Assembly (NCBI RefSeq): GCF_029229925.1
Contig: NZ_CP107254.1
Coordinates: 186,001-250,000, forward strand
Length of the DNA: 64,000 nucleotides
From: Halorhabdus sp. BNX81
GTDB lineage: Archaea > Halobacteriota > Halobacteria > Halobacteriales > Haloarculaceae
Direction: 5' to 3'
In this document: piece after piece, positions 8,136-17,109 of the stretch
Layout of the letters: each line of letters opens with the position of its first letter
How positions within the stretch are numbered: position 1 is the first letter of the stretch
Made by a program: the position numbers and the translations under genes
Notes under the pieces: model-generated
What the model saw: the letters and a program-made list of their open reading frames with translations, nothing else
What the model was told of the DNA's origin: nothing
Databases searched by the model: none

Positions 8136-8944
8136 CGATGACTCGGCAATCGCTGGACAAGTCGGTGTCTGAAGGGTCGACGGAGCGGATAGTCCCTGAA
8201 CGCTGTCTTTCCCTGACAGTCCGAGGTCCGTGGGGCCATTTCAGGCGTGTCGAAGGCAACATCGTCAAACAGACGTACCGGATCATCCCTCGAACGACGA
8301 TTGCAGGCTTGCTCGCGGCCGTGCTCGGTATCGGTCGAGACGAGTATTACGACCTGTTCGGTCCGGACGCGTCGGCAGTCGCGATCGAGCCAGTCAGAGA
8401 GCTCCGGACGGTGAACATGCCGATGAATACGCTCTCGACTGCCGCAGGCGATCTGACTTCTCTCAACGGTCGAGGGAAGATCAGCATCAAGCTCCCCGAT
8501 CCGACGAACCTCCGGCAACAGCACAACTACGAAGTGTTGGTCGAACCGGCCTACCGGATCGACGTTTGGTTGAGTGACGCCGATCGGTTCGAAGAACTCG
8601 CATCGATGCTCGATGCCGGGAAATCCCATTATGTCCCGAGCCTCGGACTCTCTGAACACCTCGCTGATATCGAGTTTCATGGTGTGTTCGACATCGAACC
8701 GATAGATGAGGGGGCCGAACGAGTCGAGATCGATTCCGCAGTCCCGGGCGGTTTCGACGACGTGATTATGGACGCCGGCCACCGCTGCCAGATCGAGGAA
8801 TCGCCGGCATTCATGACCGCTGACCAGGGTGGGCGGACGACGACCGCGTTCACGACGTACGCGTACAATCCTGACGCAGGCCCGCTTACAGTATCTGGTG
8901 CGGATGCCGCCCGGGTCGGCGACCGAACGGTGGTGTTCGTCTGA
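8132..8944 (+). CDS. cas5: Cascade subunit Cas5 (Cas5h)
   Basis: A 270-residue RAMP that caps the 5' handle of the crRNA. The N-terminal CLSLTVRGPWGHFRRVEGN and then TYRIIPRTTIAGLLAAVLGI are classic Cas5 sequences. Start choice: GTG at 8132 overlaps the cas7 stop by 4 bases; ATG at 8138 is an alternative two codons in. An N-terminal extension of about 25 residues before the RAMP strand is a little longer than usual. It is followed directly by cas3, with no gap between stop and start. Confidence 0.93.
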   Translation: MTMTRQSLDKSVSEGSTERIVPERCLSLTVRGPWGHFRRVEGNIVKQTYRIIPRTTIAGLLAAVLGIGRDEYYDLFGPDASAVAIEPVRELRTVNMPMNTLSTAAGDLTSLNGRGKISIKLPDPTNLRQQHNYEVLVEPAYRIDVWLSDADRFEELASMLDAGKSHYVPSLGLSEHLADIEFHGVFDIEPIDEGAERVEIDSAVPGGFDDVIMDAGHRCQIEESPAFMTADQGGRTTTAFTTYAYNPDAGPLTVSGADAARVGDRTVVFV

Positions 8945-11506
8945 GTGAGTCGTCCGTATTCACATCCACCAGAGGACGGGCGGGAGGGAACGTATCTCCT
9001 CGATCATCTGAATGACGTCGCGTCCCGGGTCGAGTATGTCGTTCCGGAAGACGCCGAAACGCCGTCCGGAGAGTCCTTCAAGTCGACCGTCGAGACGCTG
9101 GGGTACGTCCATGACTTCGGCAAAGCAACGACGTACTTCCAGAAGTATCTCGAAACGGGTCGGTCACCCGACGATAAACGGCTCCGCCATCACGCGCCGC
9201 TCGGTTCGTTCGCGTCGTATTACGCCCTCGACGCGAAAGGATACGAAAGAGAGACCTGTCTCGCCGGGTTTGTCGCCGTGGCGAAACACCACGGACGCCT
9301 ACCGAACGTTGCCGAATACGTCTTCGACCGCGCACATGGACAGGACGGTGACGAGTACCACGCGATACTTGCCAAGCAGATCAATGACATCGACAGCGAT
9401 GCGTCCGAGGTGGCTCAGGAGGTGTTCGAAACGGCGACGAACGGCGCTGGATCCTGGGATGAGTTCCGAGACGGATTCATCGATCTACTCGATGCGATAG
9501 AAGACACCGTCGCGACGGAGGGGATCGTCCCCGAACCGCGGGAGGATGCTGTTTCGGACGCCTGTTACGGACTCGTCCTGCAATGTTGGGGATCGCTCGT
9601 TCTCGCCGACAAGACCAGTGCAGCAGGGGCCCCGAACGACGAACGAACGTTCATCGCTGAAACGCCGTCCACCGACCGTCTCGACGAATACGTCGAAGGA
9701 CTTGAGGCAGACGTTCGACAGGACGAGGACGGGACCCGGACCGAACGGCTGAATCACTACCGATCGCACGCACGAGACAGCGTTTTGAATGCCATCCCGG
9801 AGTTCCTAGCGGCCGGAAGTGACGTGGCGACACTTACGCTCCCGACGGGAATGGGGAAGACGCTTACCGGACTCTCTGCAGCACAGAAACTCCGCGACGA
9901 GGGTCAACAGAGCCGTATCGTGTACGCCCTTCCGTTCACGAGTATCATTGATCAAGTCGTCGAGGAACTCGAAACGATCTATCGGACGGATGGGACCGGA
10001 CGACTGCTGACTGCCCATCACCATCTCGCCGAGACGACGATCAGAGATACCGCCGACGAGGACGAAGCTGACCTCTCCGACGACGTGGCCGGGATGCTTG
10101 CCGAAAGCTGGCGGGCGGGCGTGACAGTCACGACGTTCGTCCAGTTGTTCGAGAGCCTGGCCGGCCCGAAAAACAGGCAGTCGATGAAACTTCCGGCACT
10201 CCGGGACGCCGTCGTGGTTCTCGATGAACCACAGAGCCTCCCGCTGGACTGGTGGAAACTCGTCCCTCGACTTGTGGACGTGCTTACCGAGCAATACAAC
10301 GCGACGGTGGTCGCGATGACTGCCACGCAGCCACGACTGTTCGAGGACGAATTCGAACTCGTGGACGACCCGGACCGATATTTCGAAGTCGTCCGTCGCG
10401 TTTCCTACGAGCTCGACGATTCGACCGAGCGCTATATCCAGTCTCAGAGCGAGCCAAAATCTTACGCGGCGGCCGCCACCGAACTCCGTGAGGCCGTCTC
10501 ATCGGGACAGACGACGCTCGCCGTCTGTAACACGATCGACAGTGCCCGAGAACTCACGGAGCGGGTCGGCGACGATGTCTTTGTCGACGTTGGTCGCCTT
10601 TACGACGACGAACTACAGGAAGCGGGGTCAGCTGACGACGTTGATCCTGTCGAACTCGCGAAGCGCGTTGTAGCGACCGACGACAATGCACTCCTTCATC
10701 TGTCGACCCGACTTCGGCCTGCGGATCGGCTCACGTTGATCGAGACGGCGAAAGCGCTCACCGAACGGGGCCATCCGACGCTCGCGATCTCGACGCAACT
10801 CGTCGAGGCCGGCGTCGACATCAGCTTCGATCGTGTGTTTCGCGACCTCGCTCCGATCGACAGTATCGTTCAGGCAGCCGGGCGGTGTAACCGTTCTTTC
10901 GAGCGCGAGCAGGGAGTCGTCACTGTCTGGTGGCTCGACGTGCCCGACGAGCAGTCGAAGACGCCGGCGGAAGCCGTGTACAATCGCGGGACAACGCTGC
11001 TTCCTACTGTCGCAGACACGCTCCGACAGATCCGGGACGAATCCGGATCGCTTTCCGAGACTGACGTAGCTCGAAGGGGTGTCGAACGGTATTTCGAACG
11101 GCTGCGAGAAGACAAGGATGTCGGGAAGCAAACGTATGCCGACTGGGTTGACGACGCGAAAGCGAACGAACTCGGAACCATTTCGCTCATCGACGAACAG
11201 CTTTCGGCAGAGATCATCGTCACCCGAACGCCTGCTGAACGGGAGCGGGCGGAAGCGATACGGAACGCTCAACGCAACTTCGAATTCGAGGCGCTTGGCC
11301 AGTTGCTCGACGAGACGAAGCCGCTGCGTATTTCGGTCCCGTATTACTCCGAGGATAGCCAGACCGCCGACGCGATCACGGATCTCCCGCCACTCGTCGA
11401 AGACGAAGGCATATACGAACTCGACGTGCAGCAAAATCCGTCGCACTTCGATCGAATGACGGGATTCGTCGTTCCCGAGGCGAGCGTCGATCACCAGTTC
11501 CTATGA
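8945..11506 (+). CDS. cas3: CRISPR nuclease-helicase Cas3
   Basis: An 853-residue single-chain HD nuclease plus SF2 helicase that degrades DNA marked by Cascade. The HD domain comes first: GYVHDFGKAT, then RHHAPLGSF and AKHHGRLP supply metal-binding histidines. The helicase has LPTGMGKT (Walker A, about residues 297-304), LDEPQ (about 424-428, a DEAD-box variant), MTATQP (motif III, about 457) and QAAGRCNR (motif VI). GTG at 8945 follows the cas5 stop directly. The end overlaps cas4 by 4 bases. All catalytic motifs seem present, so interference should be functional. Confidence 0.95.
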   Translation: MSRPYSHPPEDGREGTYLLDHLNDVASRVEYVVPEDAETPSGESFKSTVETLGYVHDFGKATTYFQKYLETGRSPDDKRLRHHAPLGSFASYYALDAKGYERETCLAGFVAVAKHHGRLPNVAEYVFDRAHGQDGDEYHAILAKQINDIDSDASEVAQEVFETATNGAGSWDEFRDGFIDLLDAIEDTVATEGIVPEPREDAVSDACYGLVLQCWGSLVLADKTSAAGAPNDERTFIAETPSTDRLDEYVEGLEADVRQDEDGTRTERLNHYRSHARDSVLNAIPEFLAAGSDVATLTLPTGMGKTLTGLSAAQKLRDEGQQSRIVYALPFTSIIDQVVEELETIYRTDGTGRLLTAHHHLAETTIRDTADEDEADLSDDVAGMLAESWRAGVTVTTFVQLFESLAGPKNRQSMKLPALRDAVVVLDEPQSLPLDWWKLVPRLVDVLTEQYNATVVAMTATQPRLFEDEFELVDDPDRYFEVVRRVSYELDDSTERYIQSQSEPKSYAAAATELREAVSSGQTTLAVCNTIDSARELTERVGDDVFVDVGRLYDDELQEAGSADDVDPVELAKRVVATDDNALLHLSTRLRPADRLTLIETAKALTERGHPTLAISTQLVEAGVDISFDRVFRDLAPIDSIVQAAGRCNRSFEREQGVVTVWWLDVPDEQSKTPAEAVYNRGTTLLPTVADTLRQIRDESGSLSETDVARRGVERYFERLREDKDVGKQTYADWVDDAKANELGTISLIDEQLSAEIIVTRTPAERERAEAIRNAQRNFEFEALGQLLDETKPLRISVPYYSEDSQTADAITDLPPLVEDEGIYELDVQQNPSHFDRMTGFVVPEASVDHQFL

Positions 11507-12081
11507 GTGGACACACTGACGAGCGGACCGGCGAAACCGACCCTGTCGATCTCCTGCTCGAATCAGCACGCGACGAGGCCGTCGAGTCGTCGTTTCACGT
11601 CACCGGTGTGATGATGCAATATTATGAAGTGTGTGAGCGCGAACTCTGGTTCGAGAGCCGCAACATCGAGATCGATCGAGAGAACCCGAACGTCGTCCGT
11701 GGCACGCACGTCGACGAGACGGCCTACGACGAGCAGCGGCGGAACCTAAGTATCGACGGTCGGATCGCGCCCGATCTGCTTGATGACGGTCGTGTCGTCG
11801 AGGTGAAGCCGTCCTCGACGCTGGTCGAGCCGGCACGCCTCCAGTTGCTGTACTACCTCTGGTATCTCGATCGGGTCGTCGGCGTCGAGAAAGAGGGTGT
11901 CCTGGCTCATCCGACCGAACGAAAGCGCGAATCGGTCGAGCTGACAGACGAAACTGAACAGCAAGTCGAGGACGCGATTCGCGGGATTTACGACGTGATT
12001 CGAAGCGAGACGCCACCGCCCGCGACGGAAAAGCCGTTCTGTGAGTCGTGTGCGTACTACGACTTTTGCTGGAGCTGTTGA
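11503..12081 (+). CDS. cas4: CRISPR adaptation exonuclease Cas4
   Basis: A 192-residue RecB-like nuclease with an iron-sulfur cluster, which trims and PAM-selects prespacers. The nuclease core shows GRIAPDLLDDGRVVEVKPSS (catalytic D, E and K) and LQLLYYLWYLD. Candidate cluster ligands are C44 (YEVCEREL) plus C180, C183 and C189 in the C-terminal CESCAYYDFCWSC. It overlaps cas3 by 4 bases and ends 3 bases before cas1. Length and motifs agree with type I-B Cas4. Confidence 0.93.
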   Translation: MSGHTDERTGETDPVDLLLESARDEAVESSFHVTGVMMQYYEVCERELWFESRNIEIDRENPNVVRGTHVDETAYDEQRRNLSIDGRIAPDLLDDGRVVEVKPSSTLVEPARLQLLYYLWYLDRVVGVEKEGVLAHPTERKRESVELTDETEQQVEDAIRGIYDVIRSETPPPATEKPFCESCAYYDFCWSC

Positions 12082-12084
12082 TCC

Positions 12085-13077
12085 ATGAACGACAACTACC
12101 ACATCTTCTCGGACGGACGGGTCGAACGCCACAACGACACGGTACGACTCGTCACCGAGGACGACGAGAAGAAGTACCTCCCGATCGAGAACGCCGAGGC
12201 GCTGTACCTCCACGGGCAGATCGACTTCAATACGCGGGTGATCTCGTTTCTCGACGACCACGGCGTCGCGATGCACGTTTTCGGCTGGAACGACTACTAT
12301 TCGGGCTCGATCATGCCCGAGCGTGGCCAGACATCGGGTCAAACGGTCGTCGAACAGGTCCGGGCCTACGACGACGAAGCCCATCGTGGCAACATCGCCC
12401 GTGAGATCGTGGCGGGAAGCATCCACAACATGCGGGCGAACGTCACCTATTACGACAACCGGGACTACGACCTCGGCGCGACACTCGAGTCACTCGATCG
12501 TCGACGTGACGAGATCAAGTCCGTGGCGTCAGTCGAGGAAGCAATGGGCGTCGAAGCGAGTGCGCGACGTGCCTACTACGCGATATTCGATCAGATTCTG
12601 CCCGACGGCTTCGTCTTCGGGGGTCGAAAGTACAATCCGCCAAACAACAAGGTGAACAGCCTGATCTCGTTCGGCAACAGCCTGGTCTACGCGAATATCG
12701 TCTCGGCAATCCGGGCCACGGCACTCGATCCGACGATCAGCTATCTCCACGAGCCTGGCGAGCGACGGTACTCACTGGCACTGGATCTCGCTGATCTCTT
12801 CAAGCCCGTCCTGACGGATCGCGTCGTTTTCCGACTCGTGAATCGAGGGCAGTTGTCCGACGATGATTTCGATTCGGAGATGAACGCGTGTCTGCTCACC
12901 GAGAGTGGCCGGGAGACGTTTTCGAAGGAGTTCGAGCAGACACTTGACCGGACTATCGACCATCCCAGACTTAATCGGAAGGTAAGCTACCAGTACCTCC
13001 TTCGGGTCGAGGCGTACAAACTCAAGAAACACCTGCTGACTGGCGAGGCCTACGAGTCCTTCGAGCGGTGGTGGTAA
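12085..13077 (+). CDS. cas1: CRISPR integrase Cas1
   Basis: A 330-residue protein that, with Cas2, inserts new spacers at the leader end. The N-terminal beta domain (FSDGRVERHNDTVRLV) is followed by the helical catalytic domain. NNKVNSLISFGNSLVYANI contains a family segment, LHEPGERRYSLALDLADLFKP provides the catalytic His and Asp, and a glutamate in the preceding helix is expected. There is one base between its stop and the GTG of cas2. Assignment is firm. Confidence 0.95.
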   Translation: MNDNYHIFSDGRVERHNDTVRLVTEDDEKKYLPIENAEALYLHGQIDFNTRVISFLDDHGVAMHVFGWNDYYSGSIMPERGQTSGQTVVEQVRAYDDEAHRGNIAREIVAGSIHNMRANVTYYDNRDYDLGATLESLDRRRDEIKSVASVEEAMGVEASARRAYYAIFDQILPDGFVFGGRKYNPPNNKVNSLISFGNSLVYANIVSAIRATALDPTISYLHEPGERRYSLALDLADLFKPVLTDRVVFRLVNRGQLSDDDFDSEMNACLLTESGRETFSKEFEQTLDRTIDHPRLNRKVSYQYLLRVEAYKLKKHLLTGEAYESFERWW

Positions 13078-13078
13078 C

Positions 13079-13342
13079 GTGGTGTACGTCGTCGCCGTCT
13101 ACGACGTCGAAGCGGACCGAACCTACCTCTTTCTGAACTTCTTGCGTCGGTATCTCACACACGTACAGAACTCGGTGTTTGAGGGTGAAATCACAGAGGG
13201 CGATCTCGAAGAGGTCAAGGGAAAGCTTGATTCGATGCTGGAGCCCGGCGAGTCGGTGATCGTCTACCGGATGAGTTCCGAACAGTATGTCTCGCGTACT
13301 GTCTACGGCGAGGATCCGACCGAGGACAGCCAATTTCTATAG
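13079..13342 (+). CDS. cas2: CRISPR adaptation protein Cas2
   Basis: An 87-residue ferredoxin-fold protein that bridges two Cas1 dimers. YVVAVYDVEADRTYLF has the conserved Asp after the first strand, and RRYLTHVQNSVFEGEITEGDLEEVK is typical of archaeal Cas2. GTG at 13079, one base after the cas1 stop, is the only start that keeps the first strand. The CRISPR leader begins directly after it, so the cas operon and array run head to tail on the same strand. Confidence 0.95.
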   Translation: MVYVVAVYDVEADRTYLFLNFLRRYLTHVQNSVFEGEITEGDLEEVKGKLDSMLEPGESVIVYRMSSEQYVSRTVYGEDPTEDSQFL

Positions 13343-13444
13343 TGTCGTCATCGACCTCCCGGGTCTCGTGGGCTATTGACGGTCGACGAAAACACTAACT
13401 TCCAGGCAAGGGTATCACGCGCTATATGGCCGGTTTCGGCCATG
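13343..13444 (+). promoter_or_regulatory. CRISPR leader
   Basis: 102 bases between cas2 and the first repeat. They contain a TATA-like CTATATGG at 13422-13429 and, touching the first repeat, a 7-bp palindrome ATGGCCG-gttt-CGGCCAT at 13426-13443. The decayed repeat at the far end of the array confirms this is the leader side, where new spacers enter. Confidence 0.8.
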
Positions 13445-15319
13445 GTTTCAGACGGACCCTCGTGGGGTTGAAGCCCGCGGTATATCGACAAGCCGAAAGC
13501 GGCCACCGACGTTTCAGACGGACCCTCGTGGGGTTGAAGCGCGTCGAGGAGTTGGGTCACGTTGTCCTGTGTATAGGTTTCAGACGGACCCTCGTGGGGT
13601 TGAAGCGTATTAGTCGGATCGCGTATGATAACCAGCGTCTCGTTTCAGACGGACCCTCGTGGGGTTGAAGCTCGCGGGTCACTGGCCGTCACCTCCGTCA
13701 AACTCGGTTTCAGACGGACCCTCGTGGGGTTGAAGCATCTCCTGAGGTCCGTCGTTGGCCTGCCAGGAGTCGGTTTCAGACGGACCCTCGTGGGGTTGAA
13801 GCTCTTGCAGGATGTCGATCACCTCGTCCGTCGACGTGTTTCAGACGGACCCTCGTGGGGTTGAAGCGGCCGGCGGTGGGGGGTTAGAGAAAAGGGGTCT
13901 AAAGTTTCAGACGGACCCTCGTGGGGTTGAAGCTCCCCGAGAGGTGGACGGCCGTGAGCGGCCCAGAACGTTTCAGACGGACCCTCGTGGGGTTGAAGCT
14001 CACCCGGCGCAGGGCACTGAAAGCGGGCGCTGGCGGTTTCAGACGGACCCTCGTGGGGTTGAAGCGGTGGCCTGCTCGCCGTGGCGATCGGCGCGCTCCC
14101 CGTTTCAGACGGACCCTCGTGGGGTTGAAGCACGATCCGGCCACCGTCGCTGAATCCCTTTATCTCGGTTTCAGACGGACCCTCGTGGGGTTGAAGCTAC
14201 GGCCACAATACTGAATTATGATATTATCACATGTTTCAGACGGACCCTCGTGGGGTTGAAGCGGACGATGGTGAACGACATGGTTTCGATAGCGAAGCGT
14301 TTCAGACGGACCCTCGTGGGGTTGAAGCACCGCCTGACGGTCGCTCACCACCGGTAAGCTCCCGGTTTCAGACGGACCCTCGTGGGGTTGAAGCACGTCG
14401 GACCCGACGACTGACGCTGACGGCCAGCCGCGTTTCAGACGGACCCTCGTGGGGTTGAAGCCGAATCTCGGTCTGATTGCTGTCCCTGCTGCTGCAGTTT
14501 CAGACGGACCCTCGTGGGGTTGAAGCCAGACACCGGTATTTGTCAACCGTTTAACTTCAGGATGTTTCAGACGGACCCTCGTGGGGTTGAAGCTGGCGGA
14601 CTTGATAAGACCCAGCCATCGCGTCAACGCGTTTCAGACGGACCCTCGTGGGGTTGAAGCTTGAAGGGTCCTGGTATCGCGTCGATCGCCTGAACGGGTT
14701 TCAGACGGACCCTCGTGGGGTTGAAGCGCTTTGTGAGACGGCATCAATCGCTCCCGCGCCTCGGTTTCAGACGGACCCTCGTGGGGTTGAAGCCGACGTA
14801 ACTGGCATGCCCGACACTTTCGGTGGGGTGGTTTCAGACGGACCCTCGTGGGGTTGAAGCACATGACGGCAACAAGATGGTGGGTGAAGGCATTTGGTTT
14901 CAGACGGACCCTCGTGGGGTTGAAGCGACACCTACCAACCACTGGATGAACAGTTTGGCTTTGGTTTCAGACGGACCCTCGTGGGGTTGAAGCAAACATC
15001 ATCCAGCGAACTTCTAACTCACTTTCCTGAAGTTTCAGACGGACCCTCGTGGGGTTGAAGCGTCTTACCAGTCTTCGGATCGCCAGCGACGGTCAGTTTC
15101 AGACGGACCCTCGTGGGGTTGAAGCTCTACAAATTGCCCCTGCATCGTCTGTAGATCGTCAGTTTCAGACGGACCCTCGTGGGGTTGAAGCATCCGGAAA
15201 AAAGAGGGTCGACACGGCCGACACGCGTTTCAGACGGACCCTCGTGGGGTTGAAGCATGGAAGGCGGGGAAATCGCCCGGCGATCGACCAGTTTCAGACG
15301 GATCCTCGGGGGTTGAAGC
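13445..15319 (+). CRISPR. Type I-B CRISPR array, 29 repeats, 28 spacers
   Basis: Repeats are 30 bases, starting GTTTCAGACGGACCCTCGTG and ending GGGTTGAAGC. Counting by eye, 28 copies look identical; the last (15291-15319) is 29 bases with C to T and one lost base, the usual decay at the leader-distal end. Spacers are 34-38 bases, mostly 36. Inside the repeat, ACCC and GGGT can form a small stem, and the last 8 bases, GTTGAAGC, would be the crRNA 5' handle after Cas6 cutting. No duplicated spacer was noticed. Orientation matches the cas operon. Several spacers, such as 14198-14232, are AT-rich compared with the chromosome. Confidence 0.99.
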
Positions 15320-15445
15320 GTCCTTGATCTCGCCGTGGGCTTCGGCGAGCGATCTTTGGTATATACTTACGTTTAGCGAGGCTCCCACCCGAACTCTGTC
15401 TCTGGCATGGTGTCCTCCTATGAAAAGACGCCCTCGGCTGCCGCG
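15320..15445. other. Array to zinc-ribbon gene gap
   Basis: 126 bases between the decayed last repeat and the end of the opposing gene. I see no repeat, promoter or gene; it probably holds the 3' end of the pre-crRNA transcript. Confidence 0.5.
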
Positions 15446-16102
15446 TCAGGCCCGCGTCGCAGTGATCGTGAGAGATACCGTCACTTCGCCGTCAGGGCTC
15501 GTGCCGTAGACGCCAGTGTTGTCGAACACCAGATCATACTCTCCTGCCCCGACTGACGTAGTTAGCTGTCCACTCTCCGCAGCCGTCCGTTGAGCGCGGT
15601 GTTGGACATCTGAGTTTCTGTCCCGGTAACGATCGTACTCGTCGTCATCAAGGAGGATGACGTCGATCGGGCCGCCGTCAGTCACCTCGAACTCAACACT
15701 GTACTCGACAGCCACATCCGGCTCGAGGATGCGTGTCGCGTACCGACCGGAAGGGATCGTGACCGTTCCCTCGAGCGTCTCCGACGTCAGCCCGGAACTC
15801 CGCTCGACATCCCAGCCCTCGCCGTAGACTCGGTGCGTGGTCTGGCCGAGCGAGTCCAGCGCGACGATCGCGCCACCGCCCAGGAGCACCGCGCCACCGC
15901 CCAGGAGTAACCGCCGGCGCGTTACCAGCGTCGGGCCGTCGCCCGCCCCGCCGGCCCCGAGGGCCTCGTCCGCCGGTGGCTCTTCGGGCGCACGCCCCGT
16001 CTCGCCGAGGAGATCAGATCCACACTCACTGCAGTACCGGCCAGAGCCGGGCGCTTCGGCCCCACACACCGGGCAATATGTTGGCGTCTCAAACTCTACC
16101 AT
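15446..16102 (-). CDS. Zinc-ribbon, membrane-anchored beta-rich protein
   Basis: A 218-residue protein of unknown function. Residues 9-28 form a zinc ribbon (CPVC ... CSEC). After an acidic linker comes TRRRLLLGGG and a hydrophobic stretch (about residues 62-82), one transmembrane segment or Tat-like anchor. The outer part, about residues 90-218, looks beta-rich, ending in VTVSLTITA. The combination of a cytosolic zinc ribbon and an exported domain is common among haloarchaeal hypothetical proteins. The TATA-like AAATATATT near 16126-16134 lies about 28 bases before the ATG, suggesting leaderless expression. It sits between the main array and the mini-array and opposes both; a link to immunity is not shown. 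Confidence 0.7.
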   Translation of the reverse strand: MVEFETPTYCPVCGAEAPGSGRYCSECGSDLLGETGRAPEEPPADEALGAGGAGDGPTLVTRRRLLLGGGAVLLGGGAIVALDSLGQTTHRVYGEGWDVERSSGLTSETLEGTVTIPSGRYATRILEPDVAVEYSVEFEVTDGGPIDVILLDDDEYDRYRDRNSDVQHRAQRTAAESGQLTTSVGAGEYDLVFDNTGVYGTSPDGEVTVSLTITATRA

Positions 16103-16125
16103 GTGTGGATCTGTGTATGGGTATC

Positions 16126-16134
16126 AAATATATT
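16126..16134. promoter_or_regulatory. TATA-like box between zinc-ribbon gene and mini-array
   Basis: AAATATATT, nearly symmetrical. On the minus strand it is correctly placed (about 28 bases) for a leaderless start at 16102. On the plus strand it would start RNA near 16157, about 50 bases before the mini-array. Confidence 0.45.
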
Positions 16135-16205
16135 TCGGGGCATGGTCACTTCCACTGGGCTGTTTGGACAGTCAGCGCGAGCTGGACATCTCGCCACGGC
16201 CACCA

Positions 16206-16302
16206 GTTTCAGACGGACCCTCGTGGGGTTGAAGCTCGATCCGGGACCGGTCGCTCCCGAAAACCATCAGGTGTTTCAGACGCACTCTCGTGGGGCGACT
16301 GC
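16206..16302 (+). CRISPR. Solitary one-spacer CRISPR mini-array
   Basis: A repeat identical to the main array (16206-16235), a 37-base spacer (16236-16272), and a decayed repeat (16273-16302) that keeps GTTTCAGACG and CTCGTGGGG but has lost the GTTGAAGC handle (it ends CGACTGC). It lies 886 bases past the main array, on the same strand, behind an opposing gene. The intact first repeat should still be cut by Cas6, giving one crRNA-like product with an irregular 3' end. It could be a relic of a longer array split by the gene at 15446-16102, or a crRNA-like regulator. Confidence 0.9.
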
Positions 16303-16374
16303 CTCCAAAACCAGCACTGTGACGGAATCGCGTTTCCGATCACTCGGCAATGTCACTCCAAGTATAACCGAACC

Positions 16375-16722
16375 CTATACGTTTTCGATCCGCCCGTCTC
16401 GCGATCGCCAGTCTCCACGATCGAGGAGTCGTTCGAGCATCGGCCGAAGATCGTCGGCGGCGACGCCGAAGTATTTCTCGCGGCCGACAGGCGTCCGGAA
16501 CTGGACGATACAGGTGTGATCGGTGGCTTTGAAGACCGTCAGCATACTGCCGGTCGTTCGGTTTCCGGCGGCGAACAATCGTGATGTCCCCCCGCTCGTC
16601 ACACGTGACCCGAGTTCCCAGCTCAGTGATTCGATCGCCGCCCGGTCGATCGGCAGAATGTCGGCGAGGTGTTTCCCGTCCCCCGAATCGGATCCACCCT
16701 GCCGCGCCTCACGGGATGACAT
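16375..16722 (-). CDS. Hypothetical protein, 115 residues
   Basis: A small soluble protein I do not recognise as a named family. Start at 16722 (MSSREARQGGSDSG) is chosen over an upstream ATG at 16806 because the upstream 28 codons are less haloarchaeal in composition and run toward the promoter of the next gene. The middle (RTTGSMLTVFKATDHTCIVQFRTPVGREKYFGV) looks like two or three beta strands, followed by a helix with DDLRPMLERLLDRG. It converges on the mini-array transcript. No catalytic motif is visible. Confidence 0.65.
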   Translation of the reverse strand: MSSREARQGGSDSGDGKHLADILPIDRAAIESLSWELGSRVTSGGTSRLFAAGNRTTGSMLTVFKATDHTCIVQFRTPVGREKYFGVAADDLRPMLERLLDRGDWRSRDGRIENV

Positions 16723-16809
16723 ACCACTGCATACGCGATGGGTTACTAAAAATGACGCCATTCGAGCGCTCTCTTGTGGCGTGGTAACCCGTGTGTGAAC
16801 CAACAAGCC

Positions 16810-16817
16810 TATATACT
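16810..16817 (+). promoter_or_regulatory. TATA box of zinc-finger gene
   Basis: TATATACT centred about 27 bases before the ATG at 16840, which supports that start and a leaderless transcript over the ATG at 16831. Confidence 0.55.
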
Positions 16818-16839
16818 GGTGTGGTATACCATGTCATGT

Positions 16840-17025
16840 ATGGCGACCGCACCGAGCACCGACGACGTCATCGATCAGTTCCTTGCCCAGCGCGGGCACG
16901 AAACGGACGCGGTCGGATGGGACGAGAGTTATAATAAAAAGCAGTGTCCCGAGTGTGGTGGATTACACGAGGCGACAGCCACGGAATGCTCGGTCTGTGA
17001 GTGGACGCCGGCGCGGTCGAGCTAG
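16840..17025 (+). CDS. HVO_0416-type small zinc-finger protein
   Basis: A 61-residue haloarchaeal zinc-finger protein. The central KKQCPECGGLHEATATECSVCEW has two CxxC pairs for one zinc. The N-terminal helix DDVIDQFLAQRGHE and the following SYNKKQCPECGGLH fit the family I recall as HVO_0416. The start at 16840 is set by the TATA box. These proteins are often regulatory or of unknown function. It stands alone, followed by a GTG-started winged-helix gene 84 bases downstream. Confidence 0.8.
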   Translation: MATAPSTDDVIDQFLAQRGHETDAVGWDESYNKKQCPECGGLHEATATECSVCEWTPARSS

Positions 17026-17109
17026 GATCGCGTTCGAGCTTGGTGGTCCCCCGGCTCCGGTTCGGACATCTCCCAAGATTTTTCAGCACCGCCAGAATAC
17101 CTATCGTCA

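Noticed and set aside
13348-15327. Reading frames made of repeated QTDPRGVEA or RRTLVGLK units
   Set aside because: They translate the CRISPR repeat in several frames; the periodicity is that of the array, not of protein repeats.
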